Shown: positions 53,228 through 61,807 of the stretch, one piece after another
Position numbering within the stretch: position 1 is the first letter of the stretch
How the letters are laid out: each line of letters begins with the position of its first letter
Assembly: GCF_014863605.1 (NCBI RefSeq)
Contig: NZ_CP062252.1
Span: forward strand, 1,559,001 to 1,623,000
Length of the DNA: 64,000 nucleotides
Source of the DNA: Pseudomonas allokribbensis
GTDB taxonomy: Bacteria > Pseudomonadota > Gammaproteobacteria > Pseudomonadales > Pseudomonadaceae
Direction: 5' to 3'
Made by a program: the position numbers and the translations under genes
The notes under the pieces: generated by a model
What the model was told of the DNA's origin: nothing
What the model saw: the letters and a program-made list of their open reading frames with translations, nothing else
Databases searched by the model: none

Positions 53228-53644
53228 CAATGTGCTCCTTGGGCATTGGGGGAGAGGTCGTCCTCGTGGACCGAGGATCTTGTTGTGAGGCGGGTGATGG
53301 CGGGCTGTATATCAAAGTGCCAGTATCTTGGTAAGGCCCGTTTTTGACCGACGCCGCAAGGAGTGGACAGGCGTGAACACGTCGAGCAAAGGCGCGGACT
53401 AGAGATGTCGTTGATAAATTGGATCCGAAACCCAGAGAAAACGCGGGCTGGCGCCGTGCGGGGGGAAGTGCCGTTCAGGATGTTTATTGACCGAACGGTC
53501 GATTCAAAAAACTTTGATAAAAACTGTGTCGTTGTACAACCCGGTCGAGGATTTGGCAGAAATTGCACTTCTCCTGCCCCCGCTTCCGTGGCTAAGCTCA
53601 GGCCTTCGAGCGCAGATTCTTCAATTCCCGCAGAGGTCTCATCT
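53228..53644. other. Intergenic region between the chemoreceptor and aceK, 417 bases
   Basis: No convincing gene is present on either strand. Features are an inverted repeat GACCG-AA-CGGTC at 53489-53500 and an A-rich stretch (about 53505-53530) that may belong to the aceK promoter. The left part must hold the promoter of the chemoreceptor. Confidence 0.5.
53489..53500. promoter_or_regulatory. Possible regulator-binding inverted repeat upstream of aceK
   Basis: GACCG-AA-CGGTC, set in TATTGACCGAACGGTCGATT. Short palindromes of this type are often TetR-family operators, but no TetR gene is in this window. Position is about 145 bases before the aceK start. Confidence 0.3.
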
Positions 53645-55366
53645 ATGCCGCAGCAATGGCCAGCCACCGACATCGCCCGCATGATCCTCGATGGCTTTGA
53701 CGATTACCGCGAGCATTTCCGGCGGATCACCGACGGCGCCCGGGAACGCTTCGAGCAGGCGCGCTGGCAGGAGACGCAAACCGCGTCGGCGGCGCGGATC
53801 AACCTCTACGAAGACAAGGTCAACGAAACCATCGCGCGCCTGCGCGAGTATTTCGAGCCGGACACGCTGATGGAGGTCAGTTGCTGGCCGTTGGTGAAAA
53901 GCGCCTACATCAGCATCATCGACCTGCGCTTCGACGATGAACTCTCCGAGACCTGGTACAACTCGATTTTCTGCGGCCTGTTCAGCCACGATCTGATCAG
54001 TGACGGCTGCATGTTCATCCACACCACCCGGCCGAGCCTGCGTCGCGCACGGGCTGCGCAGACCCGCACCTACAAGCCGCAAGGGCAGTTGTCGGGCATG
54101 CTCGCGAGCATCTTTGCCGATTACCGTTTCAGCGAGGCGTATGCCGACTTGCCCCGCGACTTGCAGCGTCTGGAAGCGCAACTGCGCGAGAACCTGCCGG
54201 ACTGGGTGTGCAAGGACCCGGAACTGAGCGTCGAGTTGTTTTCCTCGGTGCTGTACCGCAACAAGGGTGCCTATCTGGTCGGACGCATCTACACCAACGA
54301 CGATCAGTGGCCGCTGGTGATTCCGCTGTTGCACCGCGAAGGGCGGGGGATACAGATCGACGCGCTGATCACTGACGAAGCCGATGTGTCGATCATCTTC
54401 TCGTTCACCCGTTCGTATTTCATGGTGGATGTGCCGGTGCCGGCGGAGTTCATCGGCTTCCTCAAGCGCATCCTGCCGGGCAAGCACATCGCCGAGCTGT
54501 ACACCTCGATCGGTTTCTACAAGCACGGTAAATCGGAGTTCTACCGCGCGCTGATCAACCACCTGGCCAACACCGATGACCAATTCATCATGGCGCCGGG
54601 CGTGCGCGGCATGGTCATGAGCGTGTTCACGTTGCCGGGCTTCAACACCGTGTTCAAGATCATCAAGGACCGTTTCTCGCCATCGAAAAACGTCGACCGC
54701 GCCACGGTGATCGAGAAGTACCGACTGGTAAAAAGCGTCGACCGCGTCGGGCGCATGGCCGATACCCAGGAGTTCGCCGACTTCCGTTTTCCGCTGAGCA
54801 AATTCGATCCGGCGTGTCTGGCGGAATTGCTGGAAGTCGCGCCGTCCACGGTGTCGCTGGAAGGCGAAACCGTGCTGATCCGCCACTGCTGGACCGAACG
54901 CCGGATGACCCCGCTGAACCTCTATCTGGACAACGCCAACGAAGCCCAGGTACGCGAAGCGCTGGAGGATTACGGTCTGGCGATCAAGCAACTGGCGGCG
55001 GCCAACATCTTCCCCGGCGACATGCTGCTGAAGAACTTTGGCGTCACCCGTCATGGTCGGGTGGTGTTCTACGACTACGACGAAATCTGCTTTCTCACCG
55101 AAGCCAACTTCCGTCATATCCCGGCACCGCGCACGCCGGAGGACGAAATGGCCTCCGAACCGTGGTATTCGATCGGTCCGCTGGACGTGTTCCCCGAAGA
55201 GTTTCCGCCGTTCCTGTTTGCCGATGCGGCGCAGCGCAAACTGTTCGATCAGTTGCATGGCGAGTTGTACAACGCCGATTACTGGAAGGGCTTGCAGGAG
55301 GCGATCCGGGCTGGAAAGGTTATCGACGTCTTTCCGTATCGGCGCAAGGGGCTGGATAACGAATAA
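53645..55366 (+). CDS. aceK: Isocitrate dehydrogenase kinase/phosphatase
   Basis: 573 residues. The regulatory N-terminal part leads to the kinase-like catalytic domain (about 300-560) with [14 protein letters not shown] (ATP loop), [22 protein letters not shown] and [19 protein letters not shown], which includes the catalytic/metal Asp residues. It phosphorylates and inactivates isocitrate dehydrogenase, sending carbon through the glyoxylate shunt. AGAGGTCTC precedes ATG 53645; the longer upstream frame is not gene-like. In Pseudomonas it is separate from the glyoxylate genes, as seen here. Confidence 0.95.
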   Translation: MPQQWPATDIARMILDGFDDYREHFRRITDGARERFEQARWQETQTASAARINLYEDKVNETIARLREYFEPDTLMEVSCWPLVKSAYISIIDLRFDDELSETWYNSIFCGLFSHDLISDGCMFIHTTRPSLRRARAAQTRTYKPQGQLSGMLASIFADYRFSEAYADLPRDLQRLEAQLRENLPDWVCKDPELSVELFSSVLYRNKGAYLVGRIYTNDDQWPLVIPLLHREGRGIQIDALITDEADVSIIFSFTRSYFMVDVPVPAEFIGFLKRILPGKHIAELYTSIGFYKHGKSEFYRALINHLANTDDQFIMAPGVRGMVMSVFTLPGFNTVFKIIKDRFSPSKNVDRATVIEKYRLVKSVDRVGRMADTQEFADFRFPLSKFDPACLAELLEVAPSTVSLEGETVLIRHCWTERRMTPLNLYLDNANEAQVREALEDYGLAIKQLAAANIFPGDMLLKNFGVTRHGRVVFYDYDEICFLTEANFRHIPAPRTPEDEMASEPWYSIGPLDVFPEEFPPFLFADAAQRKLFDQLHGELYNADYWKGLQEAIRAGKVIDVFPYRRKGLDNE

Positions 55367-55380
55367 AGCAGGCGCAAGCA

Positions 55381-55448
55381 GCAAGCTACAAGCGTCTAGT
55401 CAAAGGCCGCTTTCAACTCGCGGCTTGTAGCTTGGCGCTTGTAGCTGC
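55381..55448. repeat. Inverted/direct repeat element between aceK and hrpA
   Basis: GCAAGCTACAAGC (55381-55393) is complementary to GCTTGTAGCTTGG (55423-55435), and GCTTGTAGCTGC follows as a direct repeat at 55437-55448. The central CAACTCGCGGCTTG resembles the element at 61753. It fits REP-like elements of the P. fluorescens group and may form a hairpin after aceK. Confidence 0.7.
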
Positions 55449-55501
55449 TTTTCTGCGACAATCGCGTCCTTGCGCCACTAGACGACCGAATTGCGTACCC
55501 G

Positions 55502-58500
55502 ATGACCGACGAATCGCCCTCCATCGACAAACTGCTGAAAAACCTCGATCACGCCATGCTCGCCGACCGCCACCGGCTGCGGCGGCAGTTGCTTGAGCTG
55601 CGCAAGAAACCCGACGAGGCCAAACTGGCCCAGTGGGTGGCGCGCATGCAGGCGTCCTGCGATCAGGTGCTGGCGCGCAAGGCCAGCCTGCCGGTGATCC
55701 GTTACGACGACAGCCTGCCGATTGCGGCCAAGCGTGACGAAATCAAGAAGGCCCTGGAAAAGCACCAGGTGCTGATCATCGCCGGCGAAACCGGCTCGGG
55801 CAAAACCACCCAGTTACCGAAAATCTGTCTGGAAATCGGTCGCGGCCAACATGGCCTGATCGGCCACACCCAGCCGCGTCGAATTGCGGCGCGCAGCGTG
55901 GCCAGCCGGGTCGCCGAAGAACTCGGTACGCCGCTGGGCGCGCTGGTCGGCTATCAGGTGCGCTTCGAAGACCAGAGCGACTCCAACACCCTGATCAAAC
56001 TGATGACCGACGGCATCCTGCTGGCGGAAACCCAGAACGACCGCTACCTCGAACGCTACGACACGATCATCGTCGACGAAGCGCACGAACGCAGCCTCAA
56101 CATCGACTTCCTGCTCGGTTACCTGAAAACCCTGCTGCCGCGTCGTCCGGACCTGAAAGTCATCATCACCTCGGCGACCATCGATCTGGAGCGCTTTTCC
56201 AAGCACTTTGACGATGCGCCGATTGTCGAAGTGTCCGGCCGCACCTTCCCGGTTGAAACCTGGTATCGCCCGCTGACGCTGGAGCAGGACGAAGAGGGCA
56301 ACCGCGTCGAGGACGACCTGACCGTGGATCAGGCGATCCTCGCCACCCTCGACGAAATCGCCGCCTATGAGCGCAGCGAGCGCCGCAGCCCTGGCGACGT
56401 GCTGGTGTTCCTGCCCGGCGAGCGCGAGATTCGCGACGCCGCCGACATGCTGCGCAAGGCCCAGCTCAAGCACACCGAAATCCTGCCGTTGTACGCGCGC
56501 CTGTCGCCGGCCGAACAGCAGCGGATCTTCCAGTCCCACCCAGGCCGTCGCGTGGTGCTGGCGACCAACGTCGCCGAAACGTCGTTGACCGTGCCGGGCA
56601 TTCGTTACGTGATCGACAGCGGTACCGCGCGTATCAGCCGCTACAGCTACCGCGCCAAGGTCCAGCGGCTGCCGATCGAAGCAATTTCCCAGGCCAGCGC
56701 CAACCAGCGTAAAGGTCGTTGCGGCCGGGTCGAGCCGGGTATCTGCGTGCGCTTGTACAGCGAGGAGGATTTCCTCGGTCGCCCGGAATTTACCGATCCG
56801 GAAATCCTGCGCACCAACCTTGCTGCAGTGATCCTGCAGATGCTGCATCTGCGCCTCGGCGAGATCACGGATTTCCCGTTCATCGAGCCGCCGGACGGCA
56901 AGGCGATCAGCGACGGTTTCAATCTGCTGCAAGAGTTGTCGGCGGTGGATCGCAACAGTCAGTTGACGCCGCTCGGCCGCCAGTTGGCGCGCCTGCCCGT
57001 GGACCCGCGCATGGGCCGCATGCTGCTCGAAGCGGCAAAACTCGGCAGTCTGCAGGAAGTGCTGATCGTCGCCAGCGCCATGTCGATTCAGGACCCACGC
57101 GAGCGTCCGCCGGAGCGTCAGCAAGCGGCCGATCAGGCCCACGCCCAGTGGAAGGACATCGATTCGGACTTCGCCGGGCTGGTCAATCTGTGGCGCGGTT
57201 TTGAAGAGCAGCGCCAGGCGCTGACCGCCAGCCCGCTGCGCAACTGGTGTCGCAAGAATTTCCTCAACTACCTGCGCTTGCGCGAGTGGCGCGATTCCCA
57301 TCGTCAGTTGAGCCTGATCTGCCGCGATTTGCAGCTGAGCCTCAATAAAGAGCCGGCGGACTATCCGAAACTGCACAAAGCGGTACTGGTCGGTCTGCTC
57401 AGCCAGATCGGTCAGAAAACCGAGGACGGCGACTATCTTGGCGCCCGTCAGCGGCGCTTCTGGATTCATCCGTCCTCGGGCATCGGCAAGAAGCGTCCGC
57501 AGTGGGTGATGACCGCCGAACTGGTGGAAACCACCAAGCTCTATGCGCGGATGGTGGCCAAGATCGACGCCGACTGGATCGAACCGCTGGCCGGGCACCT
57601 GATCAAGAAGAACCACTTCGAACCGCACTGGGAGAAGAAGCGCGGCCAGGTTGTGGCGTTCGAGCAGATCACCCTGTTCGGCCTGATCGTGGTCGGTCGT
57701 CGACCGGTGCATTACGGCCCGGTGGATCCGGTGGTCTCGCGGGAGCTGTTCATCCGCGAAGGCCTGGTGCGTGGCGAGATTCAGTCCCGGGCCAAATGCC
57801 TGACGGCCAACAAGCAACTGCTGGAACAACTCGACGAACTGGAAGCCAAGGCTCGCCGCCGGGACATTCTGGCCGACGAGGAAACCCTGTTCGCGTTCTA
57901 CGATGCGCGATTGCCGGCGGAGATCCACCAGACCGCGACGTTCGACAGCTGGTATCGGGTCAACAGCCAGAAAGACCCGCAACTGCTGATCATGCGCGAG
58001 GAAGACGTGCTGGCTCGCGAAGCCAGCGAAGTCACCGCCCAGCATTACCCGGACACGCTGCACATCGGCGATCTGGAACTGGCCCTGAGTTATCACTTCG
58101 AACCGAATCACCCGCGCGACGGTGTGACCCTGCGCGTACCGGCACCGCTGTTGCCGATGCTGCCGCCGGAGCGCCTGGAATGGCTGGTGCCGGGGCTGAT
58201 CGAGGCCAAGTGCATTGCGCTGGTGCGTAACCTGCCCAAGGCCCTGCGCAAAAATTTCGTGCCAGTGCCGGACTTCATCAAGGCTGCACTGCAACGCATG
58301 ACGTTTGCCGAAGGTTCGTTGCCGCAAGCGCTGGGCCGTGAACTGCTGCGCATGACCGGTGCGCGGGTCAGCGACGAAGCCTGGGCGGAAGCTGAGCTGC
58401 AGGTCGAAAGCCATCTGCGGATGAACCTGGAAATCGTCGACGGCCAGGGCAAGTTCCTCGGCGAAGGCCGGGATCTGGCGGAGCTGACCGCACGTTTCGC

Positions 58501-59413
58501 CGAAGCCAGCCAAGCTGCGTTGGCTGTGCCACAGAGCGCGAAAAGCCAGCAACCGGTGGAAGCCAAGGTCTTCGCTGCGGTGGCGGAAAAGACTCAGCAG
58601 AAGATTGCCGGGTTGTCGATGACGGTCTATCCGGCGCTGGTGGAGGAGGGCGGTACGGTCAAGGAAGGGCGCTTCTCGACCCCGGCCGAAGCCGAGTTCC
58701 AGCATCGCCGCGCCTTGCAGCGACTGTTGATGCAGCAACTGGCTGAACCGGCCAAGTTCCTGCGCGGCAAGTTGCCGGGCCTGACCGAACTGGGCTTGTT
58801 GTACCGCGAACTGGGCCGGGTCGATGCGCTGGTGGAAGACATTCTGCTGGCCAGCCTCGACAGCTGCATTCTTGATGGCGAAGACCCGTTGCCTCGTGAC
58901 GGCGCAGGTCTGGCGGCACTGGCCGAGCGCAAGCGTGGCAGCTGGACCGAGCACGCCGAACGGGTGGCGCGTCTGACCCTGGAAATCCTCAAGCTCTGGC
59001 ACGGTCTGCAAAAACGCTTCAAGGGCAAGATCGACCTGGCTCAGGCGGTAGCGCTTAACGACATCAAGCTGCAACTCAGCCATCTGGTGTATCCGGGCTT
59101 CGTCCGCGAAACGCCGATGCTGTGGCTCAAGGAGTTGCCGCGTTATCTGAAGGCCGTCGAGCAACGTTTCGAAAAACTGGGCGCGCAGGTGCAGAAGGAT
59201 CGGGTCTGGAGCGGCGAACTCGCCGGGCTCTGGACGCAATTCCAGACGCGCGCGGCCAAACACGCGCAGGAAGGCAAACGCGATCCGCAGCTCGAGCTGT
59301 ATCGCTGGTGGCTGGAAGAGTATCGGGTTTCGCTGTTCGCCCAGCAGTTGGGGACGAAAGTGCCGATCTCCGATAAGCGCCTGAACAAACAGTGGACGCA
59401 GGTCGAGGCCTGA
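55502..59413 (+). CDS. hrpA: ATP-dependent RNA helicase HrpA (DEAH box)
   Basis: 1303 residues, the normal HrpA length. Walker A GETGSGKT (95-102), DEAH at 192-195, SAT motif VIITSATIDLERFSKH, motif VI region NQRKGRCGRVEPGICVRLYS, then winged-helix, ratchet and OB-like segments and the long C-terminal HrpA-specific domain (DUF3418, about 680-1300). HrpA unwinds RNA and helps rescue stalled or collided ribosomes in E. coli. ATG 55502 gives the standard N-terminus. Confidence 0.96.
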   Translation: MTDESPSIDKLLKNLDHAMLADRHRLRRQLLELRKKPDEAKLAQWVARMQASCDQVLARKASLPVIRYDDSLPIAAKRDEIKKALEKHQVLIIAGETGSGKTTQLPKICLEIGRGQHGLIGHTQPRRIAARSVASRVAEELGTPLGALVGYQVRFEDQSDSNTLIKLMTDGILLAETQNDRYLERYDTIIVDEAHERSLNIDFLLGYLKTLLPRRPDLKVIITSATIDLERFSKHFDDAPIVEVSGRTFPVETWYRPLTLEQDEEGNRVEDDLTVDQAILATLDEIAAYERSERRSPGDVLVFLPGEREIRDAADMLRKAQLKHTEILPLYARLSPAEQQRIFQSHPGRRVVLATNVAETSLTVPGIRYVIDSGTARISRYSYRAKVQRLPIEAISQASANQRKGRCGRVEPGICVRLYSEEDFLGRPEFTDPEILRTNLAAVILQMLHLRLGEITDFPFIEPPDGKAISDGFNLLQELSAVDRNSQLTPLGRQLARLPVDPRMGRMLLEAAKLGSLQEVLIVASAMSIQDPRERPPERQQAADQAHAQWKDIDSDFAGLVNLWRGFEEQRQALTASPLRNWCRKNFLNYLRLREWRDSHRQLSLICRDLQLSLNKEPADYPKLHKAVLVGLLSQIGQKTEDGDYLGARQRRFWIHPSSGIGKKRPQWVMTAELVETTKLYARMVAKIDADWIEPLAGHLIKKNHFEPHWEKKRGQVVAFEQITLFGLIVVGRRPVHYGPVDPVVSRELFIREGLVRGEIQSRAKCLTANKQLLEQLDELEAKARRRDILADEETLFAFYDARLPAEIHQTATFDSWYRVNSQKDPQLLIMREEDVLAREASEVTAQHYPDTLHIGDLELALSYHFEPNHPRDGVTLRVPAPLLPMLPPERLEWLVPGLIEAKCIALVRNLPKALRKNFVPVPDFIKAALQRMTFAEGSLPQALGRELLRMTGARVSDEAWAEAELQVESHLRMNLEIVDGQGKFLGEGRDLAELTARFAEASQAALAVPQSAKSQQPVEAKVFAAVAEKTQQKIAGLSMTVYPALVEEGGTVKEGRFSTPAEAEFQHRRALQRLLMQQLAEPAKFLRGKLPGLTELGLLYRELGRVDALVEDILLASLDSCILDGEDPLPRDGAGLAALAERKRGSWTEHAERVARLTLEILKLWHGLQKRFKGKIDLAQAVALNDIKLQLSHLVYPGFVRETPMLWLKELPRYLKAVEQRFEKLGAQVQKDRVWSGELAGLWTQFQTRAAKHAQEGKRDPQLELYRWWLEEYRVSLFAQQLGTKVPISDKRLNKQWTQVEA

Positions 59414-59625
59414 CCTCCGATCCTGCAAAAGGCGCCAAATGCCAAGGTTTATGGCAAACTTCGCGCCTATAAACGCCGGCCCCGCGGTTTTGAGCCTTGT
59501 CAGCCGCGGGCGAGGTCGGAATAAAGCGATGCCAGGTTTTTGCGTCCCCTCTATGGGAATAGACCCTTTGCGTGTTGGCACGTCGGTGCCAGCACTTTCT
59601 GCCTGAACAGATTAGAGAAACGACC

Positions 59626-60747
59626 ATGCATAACGTCGTCATCAGCGGCACCGGCCTGTACACCCCGGCCAACAGCATCTCCAACGAAGAGCTGGTGCAG
59701 TCTTTCAATACCTACGTCGCGCAGTTCAACGCCGACAACGCTGACGCTATCGCCAGCGGTGAAATCCAGGCCCTGACCGAATCCAGTGCCGCGTTTATCG
59801 AAAAAGCCTCGGGCATCAAGAGCCGCTTTGTCATGGACAAGGACGGCATTCTCGACCCTGCGCGCATGGCGCCACGCCTGCCGGAGCGTTCCAACGACGA
59901 GTGGTCGGTGCTCTGCCAGATGGCCATCGGCGCTGCCGAACAAGCCCTGCAGCGTGCCGGCAAGACCGCCGCCGACATCGACGGTGTGATCGTCGCCTGC
60001 TCCAATCTGCAACGCGCCTACCCGGCCATCGCCATCGAAGTCCAGGAAGCACTGGGCATCCAGGGTTTCGGTTTCGACATGAACGTCGCCTGCTCGTCGG
60101 CGACTTTCGGCATCCAGCAAGCCGCCAACACCGTGCAACTGGGCCAGGCCCGGGCGATCCTGATGGTCAACCCGGAAGTCTGCACCGGTCACCTGAACTT
60201 CCGCGACCGCGACAGCCACTTCATCTTCGGTGACGCTGCTACCGCCGTCGTCATCGAGCGTGCCGATACGGCGACGTCGAAGCACCAGTTCGACGTGGTC
60301 AGCACCAAACTGCTGACCAAGTTCTCGAACAACATCCGTAACAACTTCGGCTTCCTCAACCGCGCGGCGGAAGAGGGCATCGGTGCCCGCGACAAACTGT
60401 TCGTGCAGGAAGGTCGCAAGGTGTTCAAGGACGTCTGCCCGATGGTGGCCGAGCTGATCGGCGAGCATCTGGAAGAGAACAAGCTCAACGTTGGCGACGT
60501 GAAGCGTTTCTGGCTGCACCAGGCCAACCTGAGCATGAACCACCTGATCGTGCGCAAGTTGCTGGGCCGCGAAGCCACCGGAGAAGAAGCACCGGTGATT
60601 CTCGACACCTACGCCAACACCAGCTCCGCCGGTTCCGTGATCGCTTTCCACAAGTACCAGGACGATCTGGCGGCCGGTTCGCTGGCGGTACTGAGCTCGT
60701 TCGGTGCCGGTTATTCGATTGGTAGCGTGATTCTGCGCAAACGCTGA
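59626..60747 (+). CDS. Beta-ketoacyl-ACP synthase III-like protein
   Basis: 373 residues, thiolase fold. Catalytic Cys156 is in FDMNVACSSATFGI; His in WLHQANLSMNHLIV and Asn in YANTSSAGS complete the KAS III triad. It has an extra N-terminal segment (about 30-60, ADNADAIASGEIQALTES) not found in FabH. A P. aeruginosa protein of this type (PA3286) feeds octanoyl-CoA from beta-oxidation into fatty acid synthesis and likewise lies next to an ECF sigma gene. Same role is likely but inferred. Confidence 0.87.
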   Translation: MHNVVISGTGLYTPANSISNEELVQSFNTYVAQFNADNADAIASGEIQALTESSAAFIEKASGIKSRFVMDKDGILDPARMAPRLPERSNDEWSVLCQMAIGAAEQALQRAGKTAADIDGVIVACSNLQRAYPAIAIEVQEALGIQGFGFDMNVACSSATFGIQQAANTVQLGQARAILMVNPEVCTGHLNFRDRDSHFIFGDAATAVVIERADTATSKHQFDVVSTKLLTKFSNNIRNNFGFLNRAAEEGIGARDKLFVQEGRKVFKDVCPMVAELIGEHLEENKLNVGDVKRFWLHQANLSMNHLIVRKLLGREATGEEAPVILDTYANTSSAGSVIAFHKYQDDLAAGSLAVLSSFGAGYSIGSVILRKR

Positions 60748-60761
60748 GTCCGTGTTAAAAG

Positions 60762-60812
60762 ATCGCAGCCTGCGCGCTTCTTCGGGAGCCGTCGCAGGCT
60801 GCGATTTTTTTT
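60762..60812 (+). terminator. Terminator/repeat between the KAS III-like gene and the ECF sigma gene
   Basis: ATCGCAGCCTGCG (60762-60774) pairs with CGCAGGCTGCGAT (60793-60805), followed by a T-run to 60812. The GATCGCAGCCTGCG arm resembles a repeat frequent in P. fluorescens genomes. It suggests that the sigma gene has its own promoter or only receives read-through. Confidence 0.85.
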
Positions 60813-60827
60813 ACCCGTGAGGTATCG

Positions 60828-61442
60828 ATGGCTGCAACGGATGACACTCAATTACTCGAACGCCTGCTGGCTGGCGAGCAAAAGGCTTTCAAGGAACTGG
60901 TCACCACCTACCAGAGCGCCATGCGCGCGGTGGCCTATGCGATTGTCGGCCAGCGCCACGTCGAAGAAGTGGTGCAGGACGCCTGGCTGTCGGTGGTGCG
61001 CCATATCGGCAGCTTCGAGGGCCGCTCCAGTCTCAAGACCTGGCTGCTGACCATCACCGCCAACTCGGCCAAGGGTCGCTACAAGCAGAATCGCCGGGAA
61101 GTGCTGATGGATGATCTGCCGTCGCCCCACGGCACCATCGACGACGACCGTTTTTCTCCCGGCGACGGTCACTGGCTGGTCGCACCGTTCGCCTGGCATC
61201 AGGACACGCCCGAAGCGCTGCTCACCGAGAATGAACTGCGCGAATGCCTGGAGCACACGCTGCTCAGCCTGTCAGAACTGCAAAGCAGTGTGCTGTTGCT
61301 GCGCGAGCGTCAGGGCCTGGAGCTGGAAGAGATCTGTAATCTTCTGGAGATCTCGCTCTCCAATGTCCGTGTGCTGCTGCATCGGGCACGCTTGAAGGTC
61401 TTCGCGACCGTGGAACATTTTGAGGAGACCGGCGAATGTTGA
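60828..61442 (+). CDS. ECF sigma factor
   Basis: 204 residues. Region 2 is about 18-85 (KAFKELVTTYQSAMRAVAYAIVGQRHVEEVVQDAWLSVVRHI with FEGRSSLKTWLLTITANSAKGRYKQ) and region 4 about 145-195 (LSELQSSVLLLRERQGLELEEICNLLEISLSNVRVLLHRARLKV). GAGGTATCG precedes the ATG. It overlaps the next gene, a zinc-binding anti-sigma factor, by seven bases, so the pair is a translationally coupled sigma/anti-sigma unit. The regulon is unknown. Confidence 0.9.
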   Translation: MAATDDTQLLERLLAGEQKAFKELVTTYQSAMRAVAYAIVGQRHVEEVVQDAWLSVVRHIGSFEGRSSLKTWLLTITANSAKGRYKQNRREVLMDDLPSPHGTIDDDRFSPGDGHWLVAPFAWHQDTPEALLTENELRECLEHTLLSLSELQSSVLLLRERQGLELEEICNLLEISLSNVRVLLHRARLKVFATVEHFEETGEC

Positions 61443-61672
61443 CCTGCAAGGAGCAAGTGGCACGATCCAGCGATTATCTCGATGGCCAATTGAGCTTTCG
61501 CGAGAAGCTGATGGTGCGTCATCACCTGATGTTCTGCCCCAATTGCCGGCGTTTCATTCGCCAGATGCGGCTGATGCAGGCGACGTTGCGCAAGATGCCG
61601 GAGAAACCGGAAGGGGATCTGGACGCGTTGGCCGAGCGCTTGGCCGAGCAGCGACGAAAAGACAATTCCTGA
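61436..61672 (+). CDS. Zinc-binding anti-sigma factor (zf-HC2, ZAS family)
   Basis: 78 residues. The HxxxCxxC motif is His30-LMF-Cys34-PN-Cys37 with Cys4 as a fourth possible ligand, the zf-HC2 pattern of redox- or zinc-responsive anti-sigma factors. It has no membrane helix, so it is a soluble anti-sigma. It overlaps the ECF sigma gene and is its natural partner. Confidence 0.88.
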   Translation: MLTCKEQVARSSDYLDGQLSFREKLMVRHHLMFCPNCRRFIRQMRLMQATLRKMPEKPEGDLDALAERLAEQRRKDNS

Positions 61673-61675
61673 GGC

Positions 61676-61740
61676 AAAAAACAGCCCGGCACAACAGCGG
61701 CGAACGGATGATGGGGATCGCTGTTGCTGCGCCGGGCTGT
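61676..61740 (-). terminator. Long hairpin terminator for the porin gene
   Basis: ACAGCCCGGC (61681-61690) pairs with GCCGGGCTGT (61731-61740), and inside it CAACAGCG (61692-61699) pairs with CGCTGTTG (61719-61726). On the minus strand this long stem is followed by the T-run from 61680 to 61676, so it fits a terminator for the porin. Confidence 0.8.
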
Positions 61741-61752
61741 AGGAGAAAAGCA

Positions 61753-61793
61753 GCTTCAAGCGACAAGTGAGGCATTCACTCGCGGCTTGAAGC
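61753..61793. repeat. Repeat element downstream of the porin, related to 55381-55448
   Basis: GCTTCAAGC (61753-61761) pairs with GCTTGAAGC (61785-61793), and GTGA/TCAC inside also pair. CACTCGCGGCTTGAAGCCTGGC resembles CAACTCGCGGCTTGTAGCTTGG in the aceK-hrpA gap, so both belong to one repeat family. Confidence 0.7.
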
Positions 61794-61807
61794 CTGGCAT
61801 TGCTGTT

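Noticed and set aside
55814..59581. A long uninterrupted minus-strand frame antisense to hrpA
   Set aside because: It mirrors a G/C-rich gene, where antisense frames stay open by codon bias; it has no ribosome-binding site and its composition (many Gln/Arg/His) is that of a shadow frame.
59576..59591. Possible sigma-54 promoter (TGGCAC...) before the KAS III-like gene
   Set aside because: The -24 half TTGGCACG is good, but the -12 half reads TGCC rather than TTGC, so the invariant GC is missing; it is also a simple inverted repeat and only about 35 bases from the start codon.
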